Assembly: GCA_964035795.1 (NCBI GenBank)
Contig: OZ038324.1
Location: forward strand, 1,717,779 to 1,781,778
DNA: 64,000 nt
Direction: 5' to 3'
Source of the DNA: Pterobdella sp. o SKG-2022
Taxonomy: Eukaryota > Annelida > Clitellata > Hirudinida > Piscicolidae
Part shown: one piece after another, positions 11,081 through 27,611 of the stretch
How positions within the stretch are numbered: position 1 is the first letter of the stretch
Layout of the letters: each line of letters starts with the position of its first letter
The notes under the pieces: model-generated
Told to the model about the DNA's origin: nothing
What the model saw: only the letters and a program-made list of their open reading frames with translations
Database searches by the model: none
Position numbers and translations under genes: made by a program

Positions 11081-11232
11081 GAGCCTCAGCTTCCAAAGAC
11101 TCTTTCGACACTCTTTGGAGCGAGTACCGAAAGAAACTTGCAGCTTCGAGTTGTTTGTGACTTTTGGTGAGCAGCGATAAAAATGAGGGATGAATTCTCG
11201 AAATGCTTTGCGGTCGGAAGCTGACGTGGTTT

Positions 11233-11301
11233 AGAACCTCTTCGACACTCCTGTTGGAGTGCACACCCGGCACCATGAGAAGGTGGGTTCTTCTTCCGGG
11301 C
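11233..11301 (-). ncRNA. Candidate HDV-like self-cleaving ribozyme
   Basis: The minus strand from G11301 folds by inspection into the nested double pseudoknot of HDV-like ribozymes. P1 is GCCCGG (11301-11296) with CCGGGT (11270-11265). P2 is AGAACC (11291-11286) with GGTTCT (11238-11233). P3 is CACC with GGTG around a 7-nt loop TTCTCAT. P4 is CACTCC with GGAGTG around AACA (11261-11246). J4/2 is TCGAAGA, putting C11244 where the catalytic cytosine lies, followed by GAA. The predicted cut is 5' of G11301, exactly between a CAT microsatellite and the element. P1.1 is weak. The length, 69 nt, is normal for the class. Such ribozymes cap the 5' ends of R2, RTE, Baggins and L1Tc elements. Confidence 0.7.
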
Positions 11302-11338
11302 TGATGATGATGATGGTGATTGTTGTTGTTTTTGAGTG
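11302..11338 (-). repeat. Possible 3' tail of a third head-to-tail copy
   Basis: Minus strand CTCAAAAACAACAACAATC followed by CACCATCATCATCATCA resembles the 3' signatures of the two downstream copies. It could instead be the original target site. Confidence 0.4.
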
Positions 11339-12695
<1,357 letters not shown>

Positions 12696-12807
12696 ACTTT
12701 TTTGACTCCTAAACAAGCATTTCATTTATCACAGCGTGCCTCGTAACCTAGAGCTAATAACAATAAAATAATAATTAAAAAAAAAAAATAATAATGATAA
12801 TAATAAT

Positions 12808-12873
12808 GTAGCAAGCGCTTTGATCTATAAAGAAAAGCGCTTTATAAATACCGCATTACATTACATTACATTA
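12808..12873 (+). mobile_element. SINE 3' fragment (5' truncated)
   Basis: GTAGCAAGCGCTTTGATCTA and GCGCTTTATAAATACCGC with a (CATTA)n tail match the 3' half of the complete SINE at 62255-62444. The tRNA-related head is missing. Confidence 0.85.
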
Positions 12874-12905
12874 ATCACCACCATCATCATCATCATCATC
12901 ATCCT
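12874..12905. repeat. CAC/CAT microsatellite
   Basis: Short ATC triplet run next to the 3' end of the minus-strand LINE remnant that follows, possibly its tail. Confidence 0.8.
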
Positions 12906-12955
12906 CCCCCATGTTTCTCCGTGTAGCAACGTACCTCATCTTCCTCATCAGGCTG

Positions 12956-14900
12956 TCAGTTGTTGTTGTTAAACCACTTAAGGCACATGAAGATAATTTT
13001 TAGCAGCCCTAGATTGGCTTGTGGTAAACTTCGAAGCTCACCAAAAGAGTTTTCCAACTGACTGAAGTGCAGGGCACCAGATCCATAAGTTCTCAGCTGA
13101 TTCTTCGTTCTCACTGCAAAAACGGCAACGATCATCAAACGTTTCCATCTTTGGGAGAGAGGTGGTGGTCGGACCGGAATCGAATGTGATCAACGAGATC
13201 CTTCCAAGACAGCTGGGATTCATCTTATGGCTTGGATTTGGATGATTTAAGAGAGATAGAAATGGGTTGGATAGAAGGAGGATGGGGTTGGCAGTTTCTG
13301 GGGATGATCGCAAGACGCATCTGGGCGTTAAATTGGAGGATCAGCTGAAAACGGGATGATTCGAGTTTGGCTTGCTCTTCTGCGATAGATTGAAATGACC
13401 TGGCACCCAGATAAAATGTACCCATTTTTTGGAGTAAAGACCGCAACTTTGGAGTTGATTAGAGAGGGGCTTGTACAGCTGAGGATGTTGAGGGTTTTAA
13501 AGAGACTTGCATTCATAGATGATGGTTGGCGCGTGGCAGAAATGAATCACGGAGTTTTTTCTGTAGATTATGACCTCTGCTTCTTCATTCTCCGTACTAT
13601 TGAAAATGGATCCTTCAGTTAAAAACTGCAGGTCAGTTGAGCCGTTCACTGCAATCGCTCCTCCTGCGGTGGCTAGTTCTGTGGTTCTGTTTTGAGATGC
13701 TTGAACAGTGTGCTTGAAAGAGCATTTTCCTGTAATCTGTTGAAGGGAGGTAGAATCAATTGTCGGCTTTTTTGATGTTTGCCAACTGAAGCCTGGATGA
13801 AGGCTGGACTTCATGTAAGATGGCAACTATAAGAGTGATTCGCAATTGGTCAGTGATGGCTCGTGCTGAGTGAGACTGCGTTTGTTCTGGTTTCTGGGTA
13901 TTAGTCGTGAAAACCTAGAGTGCTCAGATAGAGGTTGCATACTTCGTGAGCGATCAGATTTCAACGATGTAAGCCGACCGCATGCCCAATGGCTGCCATC
14001 CCCAAGGCGTCAATTGTCGAAGTACGTTAGTTTGCTGCTTGATACTTGGTTCAAGTGCCGAACATGCTTATTGAAAGTGAATAAGTGTTCATATTTAACT
14101 CTGAGAAAAGTGGATTTCAGATTCTTCTTGAGTCTGGAGGCCCCGATAATGATGTTGAGACATCATGAACATTCGGCAGTGCCCATTGTGAAAAAAACAA
14201 CTTTCAACTTTGACGTATTGAGGGTGAAACGGTTAGTTGCAGATGATTGATCTACTTTGGCTGCTTCTGATTCAACTCTCATCGTCGATTTCTTTTTGTT
14301 ACGGCTGCTGAATATTTACGTCAGGTCATCAGCGTAGTCAAAAACGAGGGTGGACGGGTCGAAAGAATTGAGCAGGCCGTTGATGTATATGTAATGTAAT
14401 GTATTTTTCTTATAAATCAAAACGCTTGATACAAATTTAATTTAGCAAAAACACACTGCAGAACAGATGCTAATTGTCGGCCCACGCGGGATAGAACCCG
14501 GTAATTTTAGCTAATTAGTCTAATGCTCTACCACTGAGCTATAAGGGCCGACATATATGGTAAAGAGAAGTGGCGACAACACCAAACCTTAAGGGAAACC
14601 TTCCTCAAAAGTTTTAGAACGCCCAGTGGTACCCTTTACCTCACTCTCGCCGTGTGGTTTGTAAACCAGGACTTGACCCATTCAAAAAAATCAAAAAAAA
14701 GGCCTATTTTTTGCATATTCTTGAGTAGTTTTGCGCGCCATACCGTATCATACGTCTTGCTGAAATAGAAGAAAAGAGCAATTGAGCACAGACGTTCCAT
14801 GGACTGAAGCCCGCCCATGACGAACTGAGATAGTCGGAGGCATTAATTGGAGGTGTTGTAATTTTAGTGGAAACCTGCGTGAGAATCGAATGCTTCTCGA
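12956..14900 (-). mobile_element. Second degenerate LINE (RT and RNase H relics)
   Basis: Minus-strand blocks show motif A IALFFYFSKTYDTVWRAKLL, then FEWVKSWFTNHTARVR, EEGFP-stop-GLVLSPLLFTIY (motif B, CAA to TAA), INGLLNSFDPSTLVFDYADD (motif C), an eroded RNase H block (TAGGAIAVNGSTDLQFLTEG) and a terminal CRFCSENEESAENLWIWC knuckle. It is of the same broad I/Jockey type as the first LINE but clearly a different family. A SINE splits it at 14389-14552. Multiple shifts and stops make it inactive. The 5' part with the endonuclease is not recognisable. Confidence 0.8.
14389..14552 (-). mobile_element. tRNA-derived SINE, inserted in the LINE RT
   Basis: The reverse complement carries TCGGCCCTTATAGCTCAG (A box), ACCGGGTTCTATCCCG (B box), GACAATTAGCA and a tail ending in ATTACATTAC. 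It lies between the codons for FTIY and INGL of the LINE. ATATAT on one side and GTATAT on the other form a likely short target duplication. Confidence 0.9.
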
Positions 14901-19851
<4,951 letters not shown>

Positions 19852-21594
19852 ATGGACTTCAGACTTCACCAACGTTCCAGGGAGTGGAGGGATGAGGTGG
19901 AAGAGCTCAAGAAATCATTTTTCTCTAACACTTCACTGCACCTTTTGAAGCCTCCAAACAGACAGTACAGCAATCCAAACCAGTCCTATTTGAAGTCCTT
20001 TAGCAGGCTCAACAGCTTGGCTTCTCTGCCCAACATCCAGTCTCATCTCACAAGAAGTTCCACTGACCATCTCAAAACATCAACCTCATCCACAGATAAC
20101 CTTTCTGAACCTCAAAGTTCTTTCTCCCCAACTTCATCTTTATCCTCTTCCTCTTCTTTTCCTTTCAACAACGATGCAAGCCAGGTAGAAATCCCTGTAA
20201 CAGATGAAGCTCAATTGAACGACCCCCTCGACAAAACCCTGTTAAATAAAAACCAATCTTGCTCACTTTCTTCTTCCTCTCTCTCTTCATCAACTTCATC
20301 AAGATTCCACCAGGAATTTGACATGGCATCTTATCAGGCAAGTGAAATAACAGTGATTGTGTTGGGAAGAAAACTCAGAATCGAGGCCTGTCATTCACAA
20401 ACCGGTGTGTTTTGTCGGTTGCTTGAAAAGTTCACAACTTTTATTAATTTTTCACTCAATTTAGTAAATAAATTTGAAAACTCAACAAGAATTTTTTTCT
20501 GATGTTGAACAAATTTAAATATACCAGGGAACAAGCAGAGTACGAAGAGACGGACCAAAAGAGAGATGGATCTGCCGGAGGGAACAAATGTGTCTTTGTT
20601 GAAAAGTGTGTTTAAAAGGGGGACTTTGATTATTTTTGAGGATAAGCAAAACTCTAATATGATGAATGGGTTTGTGAAAAAGATTGAAAACACCACGTAT
20701 GTCAACGAAGTTTTTGAAGACCAACCAGAAGTCCAACAAAAACATTTGCCCCGGTCTTCAAACTTCAGACGGTCTCTTTCTCAACCAAATCGTCCCACAA
20801 AACCTCACTTACCAACAGCTTCAATAAACTTTCACTGCCCAGACCAAGTAATCAACCAGCCAATTAACCCGCTCTACTTTCAGAAACATCAGCCGCACGA
20901 CATGCACCTTTCCAGAAACTTTCACACTCGTCACCAAAACTTCATAAACCCCCAAAATAAAGAGACTTCTATTGACGATTTAAAAAAGAAAATTCAAAAG
21001 AATAGAAATTTTGACTTTGATGTAAGTAAGGAATACAAACACAAACAACTAGCCATGCATCCAGCCTCCAAACGAAACTTCAATGGGTTCAATACAGAAA
21101 ACGACAATTATATTAACGATAAGTTGAACAAAATTTTAAATGAAAACATGGATTTTAAAAAAAGTCAAAATAGTTTTTCTTCGCTGGAAGCCAATCATAA
21201 GGTATCTTTACCAGATGTTGTTGGCAGTCTGGGCTCGAGAAAGGAAAAGGAGGAGAAGAAACATGAAGAAATGGCATCTCAAAAGCACGAAGCAAAAGAA
21301 TCAAGTAGTTTTAAAAATGATCTGATGAACTCTGTGGATCTAAAGAAACACCCATCATCGAAGATCGAGTTGACGATCAACACTCGACCATTCAACACGA
21401 CACTCAAGGTTGGACCGGGAGTTGAACCCCAGCACCTCCGCATCGATGCCATTGATGATGTTCTCATCGTCAGCATCAACAACCATTTCAAATCCTTCTC
21501 CTACACCATAAACCTCCCTTTTGGCTTGGACCCTGCCAACGTATCTGCCCACTTATCTGACTTAGGGTTCCTCACCTTGGAAGAAGTAGCATGA
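19852..21594 (+). CDS. Small heat-shock protein with two alpha-crystallin domains
   Basis: Two exons, 19852-20404 and 20528-21594, joined at a phase-1 GT-AG intron of 123 bp, give 539 residues. The N-terminus (RSREWRDEVEELKKSFF) resembles the leader of double-domain sHSPs. Domain one (about 155-223) reads EFDMASYQASEITVIVLGRK ... TKREMDLPEGTNV ... FKRGTLIIFE; the intron cuts its middle. Domain two (about 462-539) reads FNTTLKVGPGVEP ... FSYTINLPFGLDPANVSAHL ... LGFLTLEE. The roughly 235 residues between are polar, Asn/Lys/His-rich and probably disordered. sHSPs are ATP-independent cytosolic holdases. Two-domain forms are known in flatworms and some other invertebrates (egg antigen p40 type). 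There is no C-terminal IxI motif. Oddities are the long linker and the Ser-rich stretch before domain one. Confidence 0.9.
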
Positions 21595-22582
21595 AACCTC
21601 ACTTTGCTACCCAGTGCTTTTATACCATCCACCACTATCATTACTTGTATAACCCCATTTCTGTTATAATCAATAATTAAACCTACCTCACTTATCTCAC
21701 CATTCCATTTTATCCCCCTTTTCACCACTTCATCTTTATGCCCCATCTCACCACTTCTCATCAGCACACTCCACCCCCCGTTTTACCACCATACCTCACC
21801 ACCAATTCTCACTACCACCCTACCTCACCACCACACCTCACCACCCCATGATTACTTTATATGATTTTATGGCTTCAAATAACATTGTAGTTGCAATATT
21901 CTTTTACATTACTTTCAAGTTGACATTTTTTCAAAAATTTTTAAGTTCTCCAATTTTAAACTTGATTTTTTAAATTGTTTTGTAAGCTGCAAAAATGTTT
22001 GAGACTAAATTTTTTTAATGCATGTTTTACAATCTCGAAACTAAATTGGCAAAAGCTCAAATCAAACATTGACAGGGACTCTCCAGTCATTTTTCTGCAT
22101 TGCAACATTACTAATCTTTGCAGCCTTTAACTAATTCATTATTTCATTGTATGAAGGTAAATCGAGCATGTATTGAAGGACCGTTTTTGAATATCAAAAG
22201 GACAAATAAATCAAGGTCTTATTGGTCTCATAAAATTTTTACTCCAAAACAGTTTCACCGACTGTTAGTGTCATATGAAAATTTTTAACGGAACTTCCAA
22301 AATCAACTTTTTATGAAAACGTGAATTGAAATATTCGAAAACAATTTTTTGGATAAGTCTGTCATTCCTGTTTGATTTAATGAGCCCAGTGATCTTTATT
22401 GTTTTGATCAGTATTGAGCTGCCATTGTTGAGTGATTGAATGGGTGATTGGGAATTCTATGAGAGAAGTTGAAGTTTCTTTTTGATTTTAAAACTTTCAT
22501 CGTCACATAAAGTGTAGGTTCAAACTCACATGATTAAGGTAGGCTGCATCATTATTTCGAGCACTTCTCGATGCTCTTCGGT

Positions 22583-22757
22583 GCGACCACTATAGCTCAG
22601 CGGTAGAGCGTTAAAATAAGTATCTAAAATTACTGGGTTCGATCCGGTGTAGGCCGACAATTAGCACCTGTTCCACAGTGTGTTTTTGCTACAATAAATT
22701 TGATCTATAAGGAAAAACGCTTTATAAATACCGCATTAAATTAAATTACATTACAAT
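22583..22757 (+). mobile_element. tRNA-derived SINE, complete
   Basis: A box TATAGCTCAGCGGTAGAG (22591-22608), B box GGGTTCGATCC (22635-22645), then GGCCGACAATTAGCACC, TTCCACAGTGTGTTTTTGCT and AACGCTTTATAAATACCGC with a (CATTA/AATTA)n tail. Same family as 62255-62444, with a small internal deletion where GTAGCAAGCGC is missing. Confidence 0.9.
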
Positions 22758-23341
22758 AAAATACACACACATACTCTCAAAGAAACCATGACATTTTTTA
22801 TACTAACGTCTCAAAATAGCGTTTTTCTGCGATCAAAAAGGTTTTGAAGAGTGGCTACCATGTGAATGTTGAAAGATTCTGAAGATCTTTCTTCATGAAG
22901 CATTTATTATCAACAGAACTTTTGGTTATTGCATCCAAATTCCTGAAGTTTTCCCTGATATCCACTCTGTCCATGATACAAGTTTTACTTCCAGTTACCT
23001 TTGTCTTTTTATAAGATCTGTTGTGTTTTGTTGTCTACCATTCAAATAGAGAAGATCATGGCAGAGACATATTTTGAATATTTGTTGTAATTTTTATTCA
23101 TTTCCAAAATTTTTGAGTTTCCTGCTCATTAATTCCTTTGTATAGAACAATAAAAAGTGAATATTCAATGTGGCGTCAGCTTGAGTTCTAACATTTTTGT
23201 GATTTCATGTCATGATTCATGAAAAACAAAAAAAATAATGAGTCCAGATCAGAAAAATAATTTGTTGAGAATCCTTGTTAGGAAGCTTATTTCGGGTTTC
23301 TTTTCCTTCATCTTGATGTTGAGTTTGAAGTTGAAGGTGTT

Positions 23342-23436
23342 GCTATGGTTGAAGTTGGTTGTTGATATGGTTGAAGTTGGTTGTTGATATGGTTGAAGTT
23401 GGTTGTTGATATGGTTGAAGTTGGTTGTTGCTAGAG
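23342..23436. repeat. 22-bp minisatellite, about four copies
   Basis: The unit ATGGTTGAAGTTGGTTGTTG plus AT repeats with almost no change, followed by a degenerate GTTGAAGTTGTTGATG unit. Confidence 0.9.
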
Positions 23437-24000
23437 TTGAAGTTGTTGATGTTGAGAAGCTCATAATTTTTTAAAGTTGTTAATGCTTTGTTGATTAGCC
23501 TTTTAGCTTCATTAATTCGTCAGTCTTCGGGGGTCTTGTTTTTTGGCTCATCTTTTCTCCAGCAAATTACACATGCAAGCTGCTCTGTTTCATTATTTTT
23601 TCACGCTGTATTTTTAATACTAAGTAAGTTTAGGAACAGTTTTTGAGCTATAAATGTTCTTAACTTGGATTTGGGGAGTATTTTATACTATTATTAATAT
23701 ATATATTATTCAAAATTACCAATCCGAAACATAATGAAAAATGTACTTCAACCCAAAAGCAAAAAATAAATGAATGTGAAAGGGATATGTAAGGAGATCT
23801 GTTGATCGAAAAGCCTTAGTAGTTTATTAAACATTCAAACTTGACAGACAGCAAGAAACTTCAAAATTTAACAATGTAACGAGGTTTAAGGTCTGAGACT
23901 GAAATTTTTGTATAAAAATGTATATAAAATATTTTTAAAATGAATTAGCAACATTAATTAAAAAGAATTTATCGTGGAAAATGTTTAAACGCTATTTTGG

Positions 24001-27000
24001 TCAACTGGGCGGAGACTTTTCCCTTTCGGGTGTGAAACGAACCATCTGCAAAGAATAAATATAAATATTCATTATCACTCAAATGTAATGCTGAATTTAT
24101 AAAGCGATTTTTCAAATTCAATGAAACTTTAACACACTGTGAAACAGATGCTAATTGTCGGCCCACAACGGATCGAGCCAGGTAACTTTAAATAGTTATT
24201 CTAATGTTTTACCAGCTGAGCTATACGGGCCAACATGTGTATCAATCAAAAATTTAAAACCAAGGTTTCACACGCTAGTTGTAAATTTTCATAACTTCAT
24301 AAAAGTTAATTCAACAATACATACTAGTGACCAAAATATTTCTAGCGAACAACCAGAAAATATGCAGCAAACAAGAATGCTTCAAGAGAAGCACTAACTT
24401 GAACTTTTCTGGAACCTGGTGTTGGGTTGGCAGCTTCTTTCTCTTTCTGAAACCACATCTTCTTGGCACTGCGGGCCACGCTTGCTGATATAACTTCGGG
24501 TACCAGGTCATCCTGCAAATTTCATACAAACTTCACCTTACATGTTTTTTTTCAATGAAAGTTTCATAGTTCTATAAAATTTAGAAAGTTTAGTGGTGTT
24601 TAAATGAAACACAGAAGATATATTGTTTGTATAAATCACAGAAGATATAGAGACGTTTGTATAAATCCCATTTGATATATAGATGTCTATAAACATCCCA
24701 AAGGGCACCTCTCTCACGACATCTTCTCTGCACATTGGCTGATTCTCAAACACTCCATGACTCTTGCTCTGTTCATGTTTGCAAGTTATACAAAAAATGT
24801 AAAGCGTTTCACAAAATATTATCTAAATATCATCAAAATTTTATAGATCATGCAAATATTGATAAAGACATAGAAACATGAAAACAAAATGAAACATCAA
24901 AAAGAATGGATACATAGAAACGAAGAGACTTACGTGGTGCTTGTCGTACTTGAGGGAGGGGGCAGGCTGGTTTTCATAAACAGCAGGTCCCTCTGCATAC
25001 TCCAACTTCACTTCCTTTTTCTCCTCTTTTTGCTCCTTGCCCCATCTTCCAGCGATACTCTTGGCGAACCCTTTCGTGGCCACCACATCAAAGCTTGCAT
25101 CTTCCTCTTTGCAGACATCAGTACGCTGAATAGGTTCGTTCTCAATGACGGTTTGAGCATCTGTGGTTTCATCCCATAACTTTATCGGTCCTTTTCTTTC
25201 GTTTTGTTTGTAGTTGCTATTCATCAAAAGTTCTTTGGCTTTTCTTGCTTGTCCTACAAGACCTCTAGTTTCTTCAGGCCCCACACCTGACTTAACTACT
25301 TCGTCACTCCTTTCACTCGGCATGTTTTCAGACACATGCCCATCTTCCTCTCTTATAATGATATCTTTCTGCACTTTTTGAAACTGCTCATTGCTTTTTT
25401 GGTTCCACTGACTCAGTAGGTTCTTAGTCATCCCCTCTTTGACATCGACCACTTGTTTTTGAGCTTGGGATTGTTCATTTCCTTGTTGCCATTGTTTGAG
25501 AAGACTTTTTGTCTGCCCCTTGTTCACCACATCACTGATCACCTCGCTTTCTCTGGCAACACCATCCAGAGTCACAGGCTCCTTCTCTACCACTTTACCA
25601 TCCGTTTCTGATATCACAATCCGTTTATTTTTCTTATAACTATTTTCTTCGTTCATTTTTTGCCATTGCAACTTCAAGTTATTAGCAGTTCCTCTCTGCA
25701 CGGATTTCAACGAGGTGTCTTCGTCATAGCCTTCCCTCGCCATATCTGACATAGCAGGCTGATTTTCAACCACTTTTCCATCTTGTTCGTCCACAAACAA
25801 AGGAGTCCTATCTCTGCTTGAACTCCCCGATCCTAAAGAACTCTGGTTCTGCCATTGTCCCAACAACTGACTTGTTTTCCCTTTAGTAATCGACCCATTA
25901 TAATCTATTTTGTCGTCTGCTCTAATTACATCAGGGTTTTGCACTGGCTCACTTTCAACACATCTCCCGTCCTCTTCCTTTATTTCAACATTCGTTTTTT
26001 TTACCTGCTTATCTTTCATATTTTTCCAGCTGTTTAGAAGTTGTTTGGTTGAGCCCTTTGCCACACTGACCTGATGTTCCACCTCGTCACACCTCACTAC
26101 ATCATCCCTCCTTACAGGCTCGCTCTCTGCTATTTTTCCATCTTCTTCACAAATCACAATTTGTTTCTTACCAACGACATTATCTTGTGACCTGTTTTGC
26201 CATTGGTCCAGAAGACCCCTTGTAGTTCCCTTTTCCACGTTGATTGGTCCCAGAGTCTCATCAGCTCTGACCACTCCTTCCTTCATTTCAGGACTGCTTT
26301 CAGCTATCTTTCCATCTTCTTCTCTGATCTCTACTCTAGTTTTTGTTTCATTGGATGATCTAATGATCTCATTAGCATTCCATTTGTTTAAAAGTTCCTT
26401 AGCTCTCCCTTCCTCGACAACTGTAGTATCAACTCGTTTTTTTGACTCATTCTCTGTTTCATCATTTTTTTCTAAATCTGTTTCAATGACTGAGTCATCG
26501 ACAATGAGTTTGATTCTTTTCTCAACTACTTTGCTTTGTGTGTCTTGTATCAACTTGTTCATAATGTTTTTAGCGTAGCCAACTTCTAGAGTTCTGTTTT
26601 GATCTTCAGTTTTTGTTTCTTCTTTTTCATCAGTAGTTTGATTTTCGATAGTTTCAGCTTCAACATTTGAGATTTTTTTCAACTCACCATCATATTTGAT
26701 ATTTTCAGTATTTAAGTTTAAGTTTGAAAATTTCTCGTCAATTTTTGGTGAAGAAATTTTTTCAGAATTATCTAAGTTTGTCTCAATATGTTCTGGTTTT
26801 TCAAGCAATGAACTGGCATCAGATGTTACTTTGTTAGTAGTGGCATCCTTTTCCTCTTCCTTCTTGGAAAGTGGTTCGTAGGGCGGCAGCTCGAAAGACT
26901 GCCTCTCAAACTCCGTCTTTTCTATTTTTGGCAGATTTTCTTTTTCTTTGTTGAAAGTGTTCAAATTTTGTTTGAGTAGAGCAATTTTTGCTTTATATGA

Positions 27001-27611
27001 AGCCAAATCTATTTCGGGTTTTTTGCTTGAACTTTTGGGGCTTTCTTCGCTGGTTGGAGAAGTAGGGGTGGTTGGAAAAGAAGGGGTGGTTGGAGAAGTA
27101 GAGATATTGGGAGAGGTAGCTGATCTGGGCGTTGTTGAAACAGCATTTTTTGAATCATTCTGCGTCGTAACTCTTCCACCTCCATTTTCGATTGGGTCAC
27201 AACTTTTAAACGTCAACTGCGTAGCAAGCTCATTTAAATTATTAGAATTCTTTTCATTATCCTCAACAGAATCAACTGTTTCATTTTTTTCAAGTTGCAG
27301 TCCAACCTTTGCAGCCACAGACTCTCTGGTGGGTCTGCTACTCCTGTCAGGCAACACGATGCTCACAGGCTTTTTCACCACCGCTGAAGTGCTGATGACA
27401 GCAGCCTTGCTTTTCGACTTCACAAACTTCCACTGATCATACAGAGTTTTGTCGATTCCTTTCTCAGCCAGGCATTCTTCGTAGTGACCGGAAGTGGCTG
27501 ATAAAATAATGTCATCAATGGACTCTCCGGGATGTTTGGTCCCCCATTGGAGCACCATGGCCTTGGCGAGGCCCTGCTGCAGTGAACTCAAATCTGTTTC
27601 TTCTGTGCTAC
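24001..27611 (-). CDS. Tandem-repeat protein, tentatively EPLIN/LIMA1-like (5' end not found)
   Basis: Four minus-strand exons join in phase: 27611-24934, 24768-24709, 24512-24399 and 24045-24001 (TGA), giving at least 964 residues. The large exon begins with a split codon, so upstream exons exist. After an N-terminal block (DLSSLQQGLAKAMVLQWGT) and a polar linker, about 11 repeats of 55-65 residues follow. Each has a K-G-x-[TA]-K-x-L-L-x-x-W core (KGTTRGLLDQWQN, KGSTKQLLNSWKN, EGMTKNLLSQWNQ), an EEDG strand and an ENxPVxxxDVVRxD segment. Exons two and three encode the last repeat units. The core resembles the KGTLTVLKKKW segment of vertebrate EPLIN, an actin-bundling cytoskeletal protein, but no LIM domain is visible. 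The gene is certain; the family name is an inference. A SINE sits in the last intron. Confidence 0.75.
24131..24234 (-). mobile_element. tRNA-derived SINE head, 3' truncated, in last intron
   Basis: The reverse complement carries GTTGGCCCGTATAGCTCAGC, a degenerate B box GGCTCGATCC, GGGCCGACAATTAGCATC and stops after CACAGTGTGTT, so the 3' half and tail are missing. It lies between exons ending at 24399 and starting at 24045. Confidence 0.85.

Larger units (their letters stand above)
10857..11301 (-). mobile_element. Short non-autonomous ribozyme-headed relative of the LINE
   Basis: On the minus strand a 5' segment (11301-11233) shares AGAACC, ACCTTC and the GCCCG start with the 5' end of the full-length LINE. 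About 150 bp of non-coding body follow, then CTCAACAACAGCAACAAT and a long CAT/CAC tail (about 11070-10857), the same 3' signature as the full-length LINE. No RT, endonuclease or RNase H sequence is present. This fits a non-autonomous element moved by the LINE machinery, like the NARTc/L1Tc and RIME/ingi pairs of trypanosomes. The full-length LINE later inserted into its tail. Confidence 0.65.
21595..24000. other. Intergenic sequence between the heat-shock and repeat-protein genes
   Basis: Contains a possible polyadenylation AATAAA near 22204, CACC-rich repeats at 21770-21845, a SINE and a 22-bp minisatellite (listed separately). A TTTATT at 23824 may be the polyadenylation signal of the minus-strand gene ending at 24001. 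Confidence 0.5.
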
